Assembly (NCBI GenBank): GCA_900550635.1
Contig: URSZ01000094.1
Span: 1-9,563, forward strand
DNA: 9,563 nt
Origin: an uncultured Prevotella sp.
GTDB lineage: Bacteria; Bacteroidota; Bacteroidia; Bacteroidales; Bacteroidaceae
Direction: 5' to 3'
The notes under the pieces were generated by a model. The model had not been told where the DNA came from. It worked only from the letters and a program-made list of their open reading frames with translations, and did not search any database. Position 1 is the stretch's first letter, and the number at the start of each line of letters is the position of its first letter. Shown here one piece after another: positions 1-6,683 of the stretch. Position numbers and translations under genes: made by a program.

Positions 1-580
1 CGGTAATCTCTTTCTTGGGCGCGTGGCCAACTTGTGCTATTATGCAGTCGGCATGCCGCTTGAGCGCTTCGAGCACGGCGGGGCTGCTGTCTACGTGGGC
101 ATAATATTCTTCCAATCCGAGCATTACGTATTTGCGTTCCCATAGGTCGCCGTTCTCGCTGCCGGGTTGTTTGTCAGCAGGCGTACAGCTGATACTGCCG
201 TTTGCGTCCTGTGTGGTGAGCAGGTCGGCCACTGTCTTGTCGAGAATGGACTTCAGTTCCGCGTCGTGCGTGTAGCGGTAGAACATGCAGCCGGAGCGCA
301 CGGCCTTGCCCCACATCTCGCCCAAGGCGAACTGCGGCGCAGCGTGTGTGCGGAAAAAGTTCACGAACTCGTGGTAGGGCAACTTGCCCTTGTTCCAGTT
401 GTTTATCGACTTCTGAATGTATTCTTCCAAATAGCCCGACATCTGTATCGCTCCGGCAGGAAGGGGACGTATTTCGTCGTTTATGCGCATGCGTTCAACG
501 GCGGCCGATGTTGTTGCCGCGCACAACGCACAAAAAAGGAGCGCTGCTTTTAGTAACATGTCTGACAATTTTGTTTTCAT
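1..580 (-). CDS. GH127/DUF1680-family secreted glycosidase-like protein, N-terminal part (cut by window edge)
   Basis: Reading the minus strand from the ATG at 578-580 gives 193 codons without a stop, running off the left edge. Residues 1-26 form a signal peptide (MKTK, then a hydrophobic core LLKAALLFCALCAA, likely cut after TSA), so the product should be exported. The mature part resembles the neighbouring GH127 protein: EMWGK (88-92), YRYTH (101-105) and WERKYV (147-152) match EFWGK, YRYTH and WGRKYV at nearly the same residue numbers there. This places it in the DUF1680 six-hairpin glycosidase family, which includes beta-L-arabinofuranosidases. The catalytic Glu and Cys residues of the family would lie beyond the edge, so activity and substrate cannot be judged. 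It is divergent from the gene at 764. The family call is fairly sure; the enzymatic role is inference. Confidence 0.75.
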   Translation of the reverse strand, partial: MKTKLSDMLLKAALLFCALCAATTSAAVERMRINDEIRPLPAGAIQMSGYLEEYIQKSINNWNKGKLPYHEFVNFFRTHAAPQFALGEMWGKAVRSGCMFYRYTHDAELKSILDKTVADLLTTQDANGSISCTPADKQPGSENGDLWERKYVMLGLEEYYAHVDSSPAVLEALKRHADCIIAQVGHAPKKEIT

Positions 581-776
581 AACGGTTTTGAGGTTAGCGG
601 TTACGGTTGTTTTGCGTGCCTTGTGTGTCGCCGGCATTGCCGTTTCGGGACAATGCAAGCCGAAGCACCGCACAATTCTCGGCATAATGCACGTACATGC
701 TGTAAAAATAGGACTTTTTCGATTTTAAATTGTTATATTTGCTCATTATTCAAATTTATACTCATGAAAACAAAAT
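568..776. repeat. 13-bp inverted identity at the two divergent GH127 starts
   Basis: The first 13 coding bases of both GH127 genes are identical, ATGAAAACAAAAT, at 764-776 on the plus strand and 580-568 on the minus strand, so the intergenic region is flanked by a perfect inverted repeat. Both proteins therefore begin MKTK. It could be a remnant of the duplication or simply a favoured A-rich translation start. Confidence 0.6.
734..741 (+). promoter_or_regulatory. Candidate Bacteroidales -7 element for the GH127 gene
   Basis: TATATTTG matches the Bacteroidetes -7 consensus TAnnTTTG and ends 22 bases before the ATG at 764, which would give a short leader. No TTTG -33 element is found 19-21 bases upstream, so only half of the promoter is supported. 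On the opposite strand TAAATTTG (751-758) also fits the -7 consensus and could serve the divergent gene with a leader of roughly 165 bases. Confidence 0.45.
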
Positions 777-2662
777 ATTTTTATTCCACTTTGCTATGCT
801 GTGCGGCTTTTGCAGCAACTGCGGCTGCCAATGCCGCAAACGGGACAACCGAAGACCGGCTTGCCGCGTCGTTGCTCAAAAGCAAGACACCGTGCGTCGT
901 AAACATTAAATTCGGCGGGCATGTAGGACAGGACATAAACGATTGTTTTACCTGTCGCGTGCTCGGCGAGAATACCGAAGAACTGGTTGAACCGTTCCGG
1001 CATAAGAAAGAAAAAAACCAGTGGCAGACTGAGTTCTGGGGCAAATGGATGCTCGGAGCGGTAGATATGTACCGCTACACGCACAGCCGGGAACTGTACG
1101 ACAAGATGAAGGCTTCGGTAGACGAAATAATAGCCACGCAGCAGCCCGACGGCTACATAGGCAATTATGCACCGGAGCACCGGCTAAAGGAATGGGACGT
1201 GTGGGGACGCAAGTACGTTGTGCGGGGCCTGCTTGCCTGGTATGACATATCCGGTGATAAGGACGCGTTGAAAGCAGCGCGCAAGGAAACAGACTGCCTT
1301 ATCGAAGAATTGAAGGAAAAGAACAAGAAAATTGTCGAAACGGGAAACTACCGCGGCATGGCGAGCGCTTCGATACTCAATGCCGTAGTAAAACTTTACA
1401 AGGCTACGGATGACGAGAAGTACCTCGACTATGCCAAGCAGATAGTGGACGATATAGAATCGCCGCAAGGACCACAGCTCATCAGGAAGGCACTTGCGGG
1501 CAATCCTGTGGCAGAACGTTTCCCTTATCCTGCGTCATGGTACAGCTATGAAAACGGGCATAAGGCCTATGAAATGATGTCGTGCTACGAAGGTTTGCTC
1601 GACCTTTATAAGATAACAGGCGATGAGAACCTGTTCAAGGCCGCTAAAATGGCGGTAGACAACATTGTCGACACCGAGATAAACATAGCCGGTTCGGGAA
1701 GCGCGCACGAGTGCTGGTATGGCGGCAAAGCGTTGCAAACACGCCCCACGTTCCACACCATGGAGACTTGCGTAACCACCACGTGGCTGCAAATTCTAAA
1801 CCGTTTGCGGGCAATGACAGGCGAAAGCCGTTATTCCGACCTTATGGAGCAGACGATATATAACGCATTGGCGGCTTCGCTCAAAAGCGACGCTTCGCGC
1901 ATAGCCAAATACATGCCGCTTGAAGGCGTGCACACTCCCGGAGAACAGCAGTGCGGCATGACAACCAACTGCTGCAATGCAAACGGCCCTCGCGGCTTTG
2001 CGCTCGTATCGCAAACGGCTTATACGGTTAAGCCTTCGGAGATAACGGCCAACTTTTATGTTCCGTCGACCGCTACCATAAACATAGGCAACAAAAAGTG
2101 CGTCACCCTCGAACAGACTGGCGACTATCCCAAGGACGACGTCGTGGAAATAAAGGTCACGTCCGAGAAAGCTGAGGACTTTGCGCTCAAGTTGCGCATT
2201 CCTTCGTGGAGCAACGCCACAGCCGTTTCAGTGAACGGTACGGCGGTAGACGGTGTAAGGCCCGGCACGTTCCTCGCAATAAACCGTACATGGAAAAGCG
2301 GTGACGTGGTAAGCATACGGTTCGACATGAACCCGCGCGCGGTGCAGCAGGACAACTGCGAAGCCCTGATGTGGGGACCCGTGGTGCTGGCCCGCGACAG
2401 CCGCTTCAACGACGGCTTCGTGGATGAGGCCGTAACAGTAAGCCGCAAAGACGGCCGCGTGGAACTCAAACCGGCAGAAGCTCCGGAATGGGCGTGGATA
2501 TGCTTCAAAGCGCCCATGGTGGTCGGACTCGACGAGATAGACCACGGCAAACCGCGCGACGTACTTTTCTGCGATTTCGGTTCGGCCGGAAACACGTGGA
2601 ATCCGAAGGAACGTTACCGCGTATGGCTGCCAAAAGCCCTCGATGTCCATAAAAAGCAGTAA
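764..2662 (+). CDS. GH127 family glycoside hydrolase (DUF1680), probable beta-L-arabinofuranosidase, secreted
   Basis: 632 aa. The frame is open from 623, but the ATG at 764 is preferred because it directly starts a signal peptide (MKTKYFYSTLLCC... likely cut after ANA near residue 24) and follows a -7 element. The active-site pattern of GH127, as known for Bifidobacterium HypBA1, is complete: Glu316 (HEC) as probable acid/base; Glu334 and Cys336 (ETC) and Cys403-Cys404 (NCC) as zinc ligands, with Cys403 the expected nucleophile. HypBA1 has E322, E338, C340, C417 and C418, so the order and spacing agree. The length is close to the roughly 660 aa of HypBA1. A C-terminal beta-sandwich fits residues after about 440. 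GH127 enzymes release beta-L-arabinofuranose from plant glycans, but Bacteroides members also act on other sugars, so the exact substrate is open. It probably acts in the periplasm or at the surface. It is divergent from a paralog on its left. Confidence 0.88.
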   Translation: MKTKYFYSTLLCCAAFAATAAANAANGTTEDRLAASLLKSKTPCVVNIKFGGHVGQDINDCFTCRVLGENTEELVEPFRHKKEKNQWQTEFWGKWMLGAVDMYRYTHSRELYDKMKASVDEIIATQQPDGYIGNYAPEHRLKEWDVWGRKYVVRGLLAWYDISGDKDALKAARKETDCLIEELKEKNKKIVETGNYRGMASASILNAVVKLYKATDDEKYLDYAKQIVDDIESPQGPQLIRKALAGNPVAERFPYPASWYSYENGHKAYEMMSCYEGLLDLYKITGDENLFKAAKMAVDNIVDTEINIAGSGSAHECWYGGKALQTRPTFHTMETCVTTTWLQILNRLRAMTGESRYSDLMEQTIYNALAASLKSDASRIAKYMPLEGVHTPGEQQCGMTTNCCNANGPRGFALVSQTAYTVKPSEITANFYVPSTATINIGNKKCVTLEQTGDYPKDDVVEIKVTSEKAEDFALKLRIPSWSNATAVSVNGTAVDGVRPGTFLAINRTWKSGDVVSIRFDMNPRAVQQDNCEALMWGPVVLARDSRFNDGFVDEAVTVSRKDGRVELKPAEAPEWAWICFKAPMVVGLDEIDHGKPRDVLFCDFGSAGNTWNPKERYRVWLPKALDVHKKQ

Positions 2663-2675
2663 CAAGAAACGCACA

Positions 2676-2734
2676 TTGCGGACAGCATGCGGTTCGGTGA
2701 ATGACGGTCACGTTACTTGAACGCCGGTCCGCAA
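2676..2734 (+). other. Possible nested RNA structure in the GH127 3' region
   Basis: TTGCGGAC (2676-2683) pairs perfectly with GTCCGCAA (2727-2734). Inside it GTTC (2692-2695) can pair with GAAC (2719-2722) and GTGA (2697-2700) with TCAC (2708-2711), giving three nested helices starting 14 bases after the stop codon. There is no T-run after it, so it is not a typical intrinsic terminator. It may be a 3'-UTR fold or chance. Confidence 0.3.
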
Positions 2735-2738
2735 CATA

Positions 2739-2789
2739 AAAACAGACATGTAGGACATGAAAAGAACAGTGCTTCAAATGTCTGTTTTC
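2739..2789 (+). terminator. Possible terminator hairpin downstream of the GH127 gene
   Basis: AAAACAGACAT (2739-2749) and ATGTCTGTTTT (2779-2789) form a perfect 11-bp stem closing a 29-base loop, with four T at the end of the right arm. The loop is long for an intrinsic terminator, so the call is tentative. Confidence 0.35.
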
Positions 2790-2840
2790 AGTCGCTGAAA
2801 ATTCGTGTTGATTATCAAACGGTTATATATCCTCTCTGAG

Positions 2841-2889
2841 AAAAGAAAAAATACAAGGCACATATTTTAAAATATGTGCCTTGTATTTT
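2841..2889 (-). terminator. Strong hairpin plus T-run terminator, mainly for ksgA
   Basis: Positions 2848-2889 form a perfect 42-base palindrome with arms containing ACAAGGCACATATTTT. Read on the minus strand it ends in TTTTTTCTTTT (complement of 2850-2840), which is the layout of an intrinsic terminator about 70 bases beyond the ksgA stop. On the plus strand the palindrome is followed by only four T, so it may also stop GH127 transcription, more weakly. It is part of the two-copy repeat described at 2848-2911. Confidence 0.65.
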
Positions 2890-2911
2890 AAAATATGTCA
2901 GACATATTTTT
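2848..2911 (+). repeat. Palindromic intergenic repeat, copy 1
   Basis: The layout is CAAGGCAC, an AT-rich palindrome (ATATTTTAAAATAT), GTGCCTTG, then TATTTTAAAATATGTCAGAC and ATATTTTT. The last part (2890-2910) is itself a near-perfect palindrome around one central A. A related element with the same 3' end lies at 6684-6741. The element sits between the 3' ends of the convergent GH127 and ksgA genes. No coding potential, target-site duplication or transposase is visible. Confidence 0.75.
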
Positions 2912-2960
2912 GCCCGTTTTCCAAGTTGCTTAAAATTTTTTCCTCGCCACGTCTGGAATT

Positions 2961-3788
2961 TCACACCCCGCATTCGCGTGCAACGGCGTTCGTAAGTTTT
3001 ACGAACTCTGATACCGACAACTGCTCCGGGCGTTTTGTGAATTCTTGTCTCGAAAGGAAAGCCGTGTGGTCGGTGTCATGGCCGTTGGCACGGTCCAACT
3101 CCGCAAGAAGCGGTTTCAGCGTGACGCGAAGCATTTTCCGCCGATAATTGAACGTTCCTTTTACTACGCGGCGGAACAGGCGCTCGTCGCAGCCAAGGTC
3201 GGTGGTCGCGTTGCGTGTCATCCTTATTACGGCGCTCCTTACTTTGGGCGGCGGGTTGAACACGCCCGGTTCGACGGTGAACAGGTATTCCACGTCGTAC
3301 CATGCCTGCAGTAGCACGCTCAATATGCCGTAGTCCTTGTTGCCGGGCGGTGATGCCAGGCGCAAGGCCACTTCGCGCTGAATCATACCCGTACACATTG
3401 GAACGTAATCCTTGTACTCGAGCATGTGGAAGAAAATCTGGCTGCTTATGTTGTACGGGTAATTCCCGGTAAGCACAAAAGGTTTTCCGCCGAAAATCCT
3501 GTCGAGAGGCATTTTCAGGAAGTCTCCTTCAATAAGGTTGTCGCCCAGCGAAGGATAGGCCGCCCGCAGGTACGACACGCTTTCCGCGTCGAGCTCAACG
3601 AGTTTTAGTTCGCGCCCGCGGTCCATGAGCTTCTGCGATAGCACACCCATTCCCGGGCCTACTTCGAGCAGCGGCAGCCCCGGCAGCGAGTCTACCGTAG
3701 CGGCTATGCGTTCAACTGTAGGTATGTCGGTAAGGAAATGCTGGCCCAACGATTTTTTTGGGCGCACACGTCGCATAATTCGAGCCAT
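2961..3788 (-). CDS. rsmA: 16S rRNA (adenine1518/1519-N6)-dimethyltransferase KsgA/RsmA
   Basis: 275 aa from the ATG at 3786-3788. The enzyme dimethylates two adjacent adenines in the helix-45 loop of 16S rRNA with S-adenosylmethionine, late in small-subunit assembly in the cytosol. Visible motifs in order: KKSLGQHFL (11-19), the family's N-terminal signature; LEVGPGMG (41-48), SAM-binding motif I; acidic Glu65 (VELD) of motif II; GDF with Asp89; NYPYN (109-113), the motif IV catalytic loop; and FNPPPKVRSAVI (177-188), a C-terminal signature. The length is normal for the family. A second in-frame ATG at 3774-3776 (271 aa, MRRVRPKK...) is equally plausible from homologs. A GTG extension to 3848 is not, because it adds residues with no family counterpart. 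It is divergent from the flippase-like gene and convergent with GH127. The family's inactivation is known to give kasugamycin resistance. Confidence 0.95.
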   Translation of the reverse strand: MARIMRRVRPKKSLGQHFLTDIPTVERIAATVDSLPGLPLLEVGPGMGVLSQKLMDRGRELKLVELDAESVSYLRAAYPSLGDNLIEGDFLKMPLDRIFGGKPFVLTGNYPYNISSQIFFHMLEYKDYVPMCTGMIQREVALRLASPPGNKDYGILSVLLQAWYDVEYLFTVEPGVFNPPPKVRSAVIRMTRNATTDLGCDERLFRRVVKGTFNYRRKMLRVTLKPLLAELDRANGHDTDHTAFLSRQEFTKRPEQLSVSEFVKLTNAVARECGV

Positions 3789-3839
3789 TTGGGTTGTTTT
3801 TTTATTTAAGTTCCAATAAATACGGCATTCACGGCGCAA

Positions 3840-3859
3840 AAAATGCACTGTCGCATTTT
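3840..3859 (-). other. Small hairpin with T-run in the ksgA leader
   Basis: On the minus strand AAAATGC (complement of 3859-3853), loop GACAGT, and GCATTTT (complement of 3846-3840) form a 7-bp stem followed by further T. If ksgA is transcribed from the palindromic promoter at 3893-3900, this lies in its leader and resembles a weak attenuator. The stem is AT-rich, so it may be chance. Confidence 0.3.
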
Positions 3860-3886
3860 GTCCTGCGCTTGTTTTTGCTACTTTTG
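3857..3886 (+). promoter_or_regulatory. Candidate promoter of the flippase-pepD operon
   Basis: TTTG (3857-3860) and TACTTTTG (3879-3886) match the Bacteroidetes -33 (TTTG) and -7 (TAnnTTTG) elements, with an 18-base spacer, slightly under the usual 19-21. The -7 element ends 37 bases before the TTG start at 3924. Confidence 0.55.
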
Positions 3887-3900
3887 TATGTACAAAAGTA
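3879..3900. promoter_or_regulatory. Perfect inverted repeat carrying -7 elements on both strands
   Basis: TACTTTTGTA (3879-3888), spacer TG, TACAAAAGTA (3891-3900). Each arm contains TACTTTTG read toward its own gene, so one palindrome can supply the -7 elements of both the plus-strand flippase gene and minus-strand ksgA (leader of about 100 bases). It could also be a binding site for a dimeric regulator. No -33 element is seen for the minus direction. Confidence 0.5.
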
Positions 3901-3923
3901 TAAAAACCGGTTAAAATACGACA

Positions 3924-4937
3924 TTGAAAAGAACAATAAGCACGATATTACGCATTTTCCTCCCTTTCCTGCTTGGTGCGGGCATACTTTATTGGATGTA
4001 CCGCGGCAGTTCGTGGAGCGACATTAGCGACATGCTTTTCAACCGCATGGAATGGAGCTGGATGGCAGTTTCCTTGTTATTCGGGATACTGCCGCAGATA
4101 CTCCGCGGCTGGCGCTGGAGGATAGCCCTTGAACCTGCGGGCGAGAAGCCGCGCAGGAGCACATGCGCATGGGCCATTTTCGTGTCATACGCCGCGAGTC
4201 TCGTTATTCCGCGTGTGGGAGAGATAACGCGGTGCGGCACGCTCAAGCGCTACGAAGGCACTTCGTTTGCCAAGTCGCTCGGCACAGTGGTAACGGAACG
4301 CATAGTCGACGCGCTGTTCATGCTGATAGTGACATTGCTCACGCTCGTAACCCAGCGGCGCATATTTGCAACGTTCTTCGACCGCACGGGCACCAACTTC
4401 GAGAGCCTGTTTTCAAAGTTCACCGTAACCGAAAGCGTGGTAACAGTTCTCTGCGTTGCCGCAACGGTGGCTTTCGTCGTTATGCTGGTAAAGAAACTTA
4501 AAGTGTTCGGTTTCGTGCGCTCCACGTTCCACGACCTGTGGGAAGGAATAATATCCATGAGGCGCATGAAGAGTTTTCCGCTTTACCTGCTTTACAGCTT
4601 TGCCATTTGGTTTTGTTATTACCTCCATTTCTCGTTCACTCTGTTGTGCTTCGACTTTACGGAAAGCCTTGGAGCGAGTGAGGCGCTGGTGATATTCTGT
4701 GCCGGCTCGTATGCCGTGCTCATTCCAACGCCCAACGGTGCCGGCCCGTGGCACTTTGCGGTAAAGACAATGCTGATACTTTACGGAGTGGCAGCCGACG
4801 ACGCGATACTCTTCGCCTTAGTGGTGCACGCAATGCAGACAGGGCTTATCATCGTGCTTGGAATGGTTGGTCTTACCGCGTTACAGTTTACGAAAAGGCA
4901 GACAGGCAAAATCTCCGCGCAGATGCAAGGTGCGTAA
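3924..4937 (+). CDS. Flippase-like integral membrane protein (YbhN/UPF0104, LPG synthase TM-region family)
   Basis: 337 aa, polytopic. The start must be the TTG at 3924 (MKRTISTILR...), because an in-frame TAA lies at 3912-3914 and the next ATG is inside the first membrane segment. Hydrophobic segments are at about 8-26, 46-62, 84-97, 127-144, 169-190, 218-240, 254-268 and 282-320. Motifs of the family: LRGWRWR (60-66), PRVGEITR (96-103), TERIVD (124-129) and PTPNGAGP (268-275). The family equals the membrane half of MprF, which flips lysyl-phosphatidylglycerol. Stand-alone members lack the aminoacyl-transferase half and are thought to move lipid-linked or isoprenoid substrates, but the substrate here is unknown. 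It is followed after 53 bases by pepD, probably in one operon, and is divergent from ksgA. The family call is firm; the function is inference. Confidence 0.85.
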   Translation: MKRTISTILRIFLPFLLGAGILYWMYRGSSWSDISDMLFNRMEWSWMAVSLLFGILPQILRGWRWRIALEPAGEKPRRSTCAWAIFVSYAASLVIPRVGEITRCGTLKRYEGTSFAKSLGTVVTERIVDALFMLIVTLLTLVTQRRIFATFFDRTGTNFESLFSKFTVTESVVTVLCVAATVAFVVMLVKKLKVFGFVRSTFHDLWEGIISMRRMKSFPLYLLYSFAIWFCYYLHFSFTLLCFDFTESLGASEALVIFCAGSYAVLIPTPNGAGPWHFAVKTMLILYGVAADDAILFALVVHAMQTGLIIVLGMVGLTALQFTKRQTGKISAQMQGA

Positions 4938-4990
4938 AGGCACGGGGAGGCGCATATAACTGAAAGGAAAACCTAAAAAACAAAAATATC

Positions 4991-6451
4991 ATGAGCGAAA
5001 TTCAGAATCTGGAACCCAAAAACCTTTGGCGTAACTTTTACGCCCTGACACAAGTGCCCCGTCCCTCGGGACACCTTGACAAGGTAAGGAACTTTTTGCT
5101 TAACTGGGCAAAAGAACATTCTATCGAAGCACATACCGACAACGCCGGCAATGTAATAATGCGCAAGGCCGCCACACCCGGCTACGAAAAACTGCAAATG
5201 GTAACCATGCAGGCACACATGGACATGGTGCCGCAGAAAGTAAAGGAGAGTAATCACGATTTCGAGAACGACCCGATAGAAACTTATATCGACGGCGACT
5301 GGGTAAAGGCCAAAGGCACTACTCTCGGCTCCGACGACGGAATAGGCGTGGCTACGGTTATGGCTGTAATGGAAGACGATACCCTGAAGCACGGCCCGCT
5401 CGAAGCTCTGCTTACAGTGGACGAGGAAACCTGCATGTACGGCGTTAACAACCTGCAGGCCGATACCTTGCAGGGGCGCATTCTCCTTAACTTCGACGAC
5501 GAAACCGAAGGGCAGGTGATAATAGGAAGCGCCGGCGGGGTAAACGTTACCGCCGAACTGGAATACAAGGAAGTGCCTACGTTCCGCGAGGACGTTGCAA
5601 TAAAAGTGGAACTTTCCGGATTGAAAGGCGGGCACTCCGGATTGGAGATAAACGAGGGCCGCGCAAATGCCAACAAACTGCTGGCGCGCTTTGTGCGCGA
5701 AGCGATAGCGAACTTCGGGGCGCGCTTGGCCGAATGGCACGGCGGAAACATGCGTAACGCCATTCCGCGCGACGCCGAAGCGGTGCTCACAGCTCCCAAA
5801 GAAGACATCGAAGAACTGAAAAAGGCTGTACCGTTGTGGGAGGACATCTTCAAACAGGAGTACGGCGACATAGAGAAGGACCTGTCGTTCAAGGCCGAAG
5901 ACACCGCCTTGCCCGCAACAGAGATACCCGAAGAAATACAGGATAACATCGTCGGGGCGGTAATGGCGTGCCACGACGGCGTGCTGCGCTACATACCTTC
6001 GATACCCGAAATAGTTGAAACGTCGTCGAATCTTGCCATAATAAACATAGGCGGCGGCAAGGCCGAAGCCCGTATGCTCGTGCGCTCGGCCAGCGACAGC
6101 ATGCGCCGCTATTGTGCCGACACCGTGGGGAGCGCATTTGCCATGGCAGGCATGAAGATAACGCACGACGGCGATTATCCAGCATGGGAGCCCAACCCAG
6201 AATCGCCTATCGTAAAGACTATGGTGAAAGTCTACAAGGAACTCTTTGGAGAGGACGAGAAAGTGCGTGTAATCCACGCCGGGCTCGAGTGCGGCGTCAT
6301 CGGAGCGGTATATCCCGACATGGACATGGTGAGCTTCGGCCCAACGCTGCGTTCGCCCCATACGCCCAACGAACGTTGCAACATCCCGTCGGTTGCCAAA
6401 TACTACAAGTTCGTTACCGCATTGCTCGAGAATATTCCTGAAAAGAAGTAA
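4991..6451 (+). CDS. pepD: Aminoacyl-histidine dipeptidase (Xaa-His dipeptidase, M20C)
   Basis: 486 aa, the normal length for PepD. It is a cytosolic dizinc peptidase that splits Xaa-His dipeptides such as carnosine and, in many bacteria, other unblocked dipeptides. Metal and catalytic residues are visible: His76 and Asp78 (AHMDMV), bridging Asp115 (LGSDDGIG), catalytic base Glu145 with Glu146 (TVDEET), an Asp at 169/170 (NFDDE), and His457 (SPHTPNE) near the C terminus. These agree with His80, Asp82, Asp119, Glu149, Glu150, Asp173 and His461 of characterised enzymes. The lid/dimerisation domain, with GLKGGHSG (about 214-221), lies between the two halves of the catalytic domain. The ATG at 4991 follows an A-rich stretch (AAAAAACAAAAATATC), typical of Bacteroidales starts. 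There is no signal peptide. It probably shares a transcript with the upstream flippase-like gene. Confidence 0.95.
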   Translation: MSEIQNLEPKNLWRNFYALTQVPRPSGHLDKVRNFLLNWAKEHSIEAHTDNAGNVIMRKAATPGYEKLQMVTMQAHMDMVPQKVKESNHDFENDPIETYIDGDWVKAKGTTLGSDDGIGVATVMAVMEDDTLKHGPLEALLTVDEETCMYGVNNLQADTLQGRILLNFDDETEGQVIIGSAGGVNVTAELEYKEVPTFREDVAIKVELSGLKGGHSGLEINEGRANANKLLARFVREAIANFGARLAEWHGGNMRNAIPRDAEAVLTAPKEDIEELKKAVPLWEDIFKQEYGDIEKDLSFKAEDTALPATEIPEEIQDNIVGAVMACHDGVLRYIPSIPEIVETSSNLAIINIGGGKAEARMLVRSASDSMRRYCADTVGSAFAMAGMKITHDGDYPAWEPNPESPIVKTMVKVYKELFGEDEKVRVIHAGLECGVIGAVYPDMDMVSFGPTLRSPHTPNERCNIPSVAKYYKFVTALLENIPEKK

Positions 6452-6473
6452 GCCGCAAAGCAATCATACTGAT

Positions 6474-6515
6474 ACGCCCGCACGCAGGCCCGTAAAGGTG
6501 AAAGCGCGCGGGCGT
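6474..6515 (+). terminator. GC-rich hairpin after pepD, possible terminator
   Basis: ACGCCCGC (6474-6481) and GCGGGCGT (6508-6515) form a perfect 8-bp GC-rich stem over a 26-base loop, beginning 22 bases after the pepD stop codon. It is followed by TCCGTTTAC, not a clear T-run, so it is at best a weak intrinsic terminator. Confidence 0.35.
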
Positions 6516-6683
6516 TCCGTTTACGGCCGGCATGGACGGACAGAAAAACATTTGCGAAGGCGGAGCCATGCAAAAACCTTGCCGGAAAAAATGCACGGAA
6601 AGCCGTTTTACATACCGACGCGGACATCTGCGGACAGCCCGCAGGCATGCCCCGAAACCCCCATGGGAAGCGGCAAAAAATAC

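Noticed and set aside
167..553. A 128-codon plus-strand open frame at the left edge
   Set aside because: The minus-strand frame across the same bases has a signal peptide and matches the neighbouring GH127 protein, so this is a shadow.
623..763. N-terminal extension of the GH127 protein by 47 residues
   Set aside because: The extension would bury the signal peptide and cover the promoter-like -7 element; the ATG at 764 gives a normal exported protein.
2848..2911. The palindromic repeat as an insertion sequence or CRISPR unit
   Set aside because: There is no transposase, no visible target duplication, and no regularly spaced repeat-spacer pattern; only two copies 3.8 kb apart are seen.
3789..3848. 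GTG-started extension of KsgA by 20 residues
   Set aside because: Family members begin just before the KKxLGQHFL signature; the extra residues are unlike them, and the bases form leader-like structure.
4973..6463. A 496-codon open frame antisense to the whole of pepD
   Set aside because: pepD has all its catalytic motifs on the plus strand. The antisense product has no recognisable domain and reflects codon bias that lacks stops on the opposite strand.
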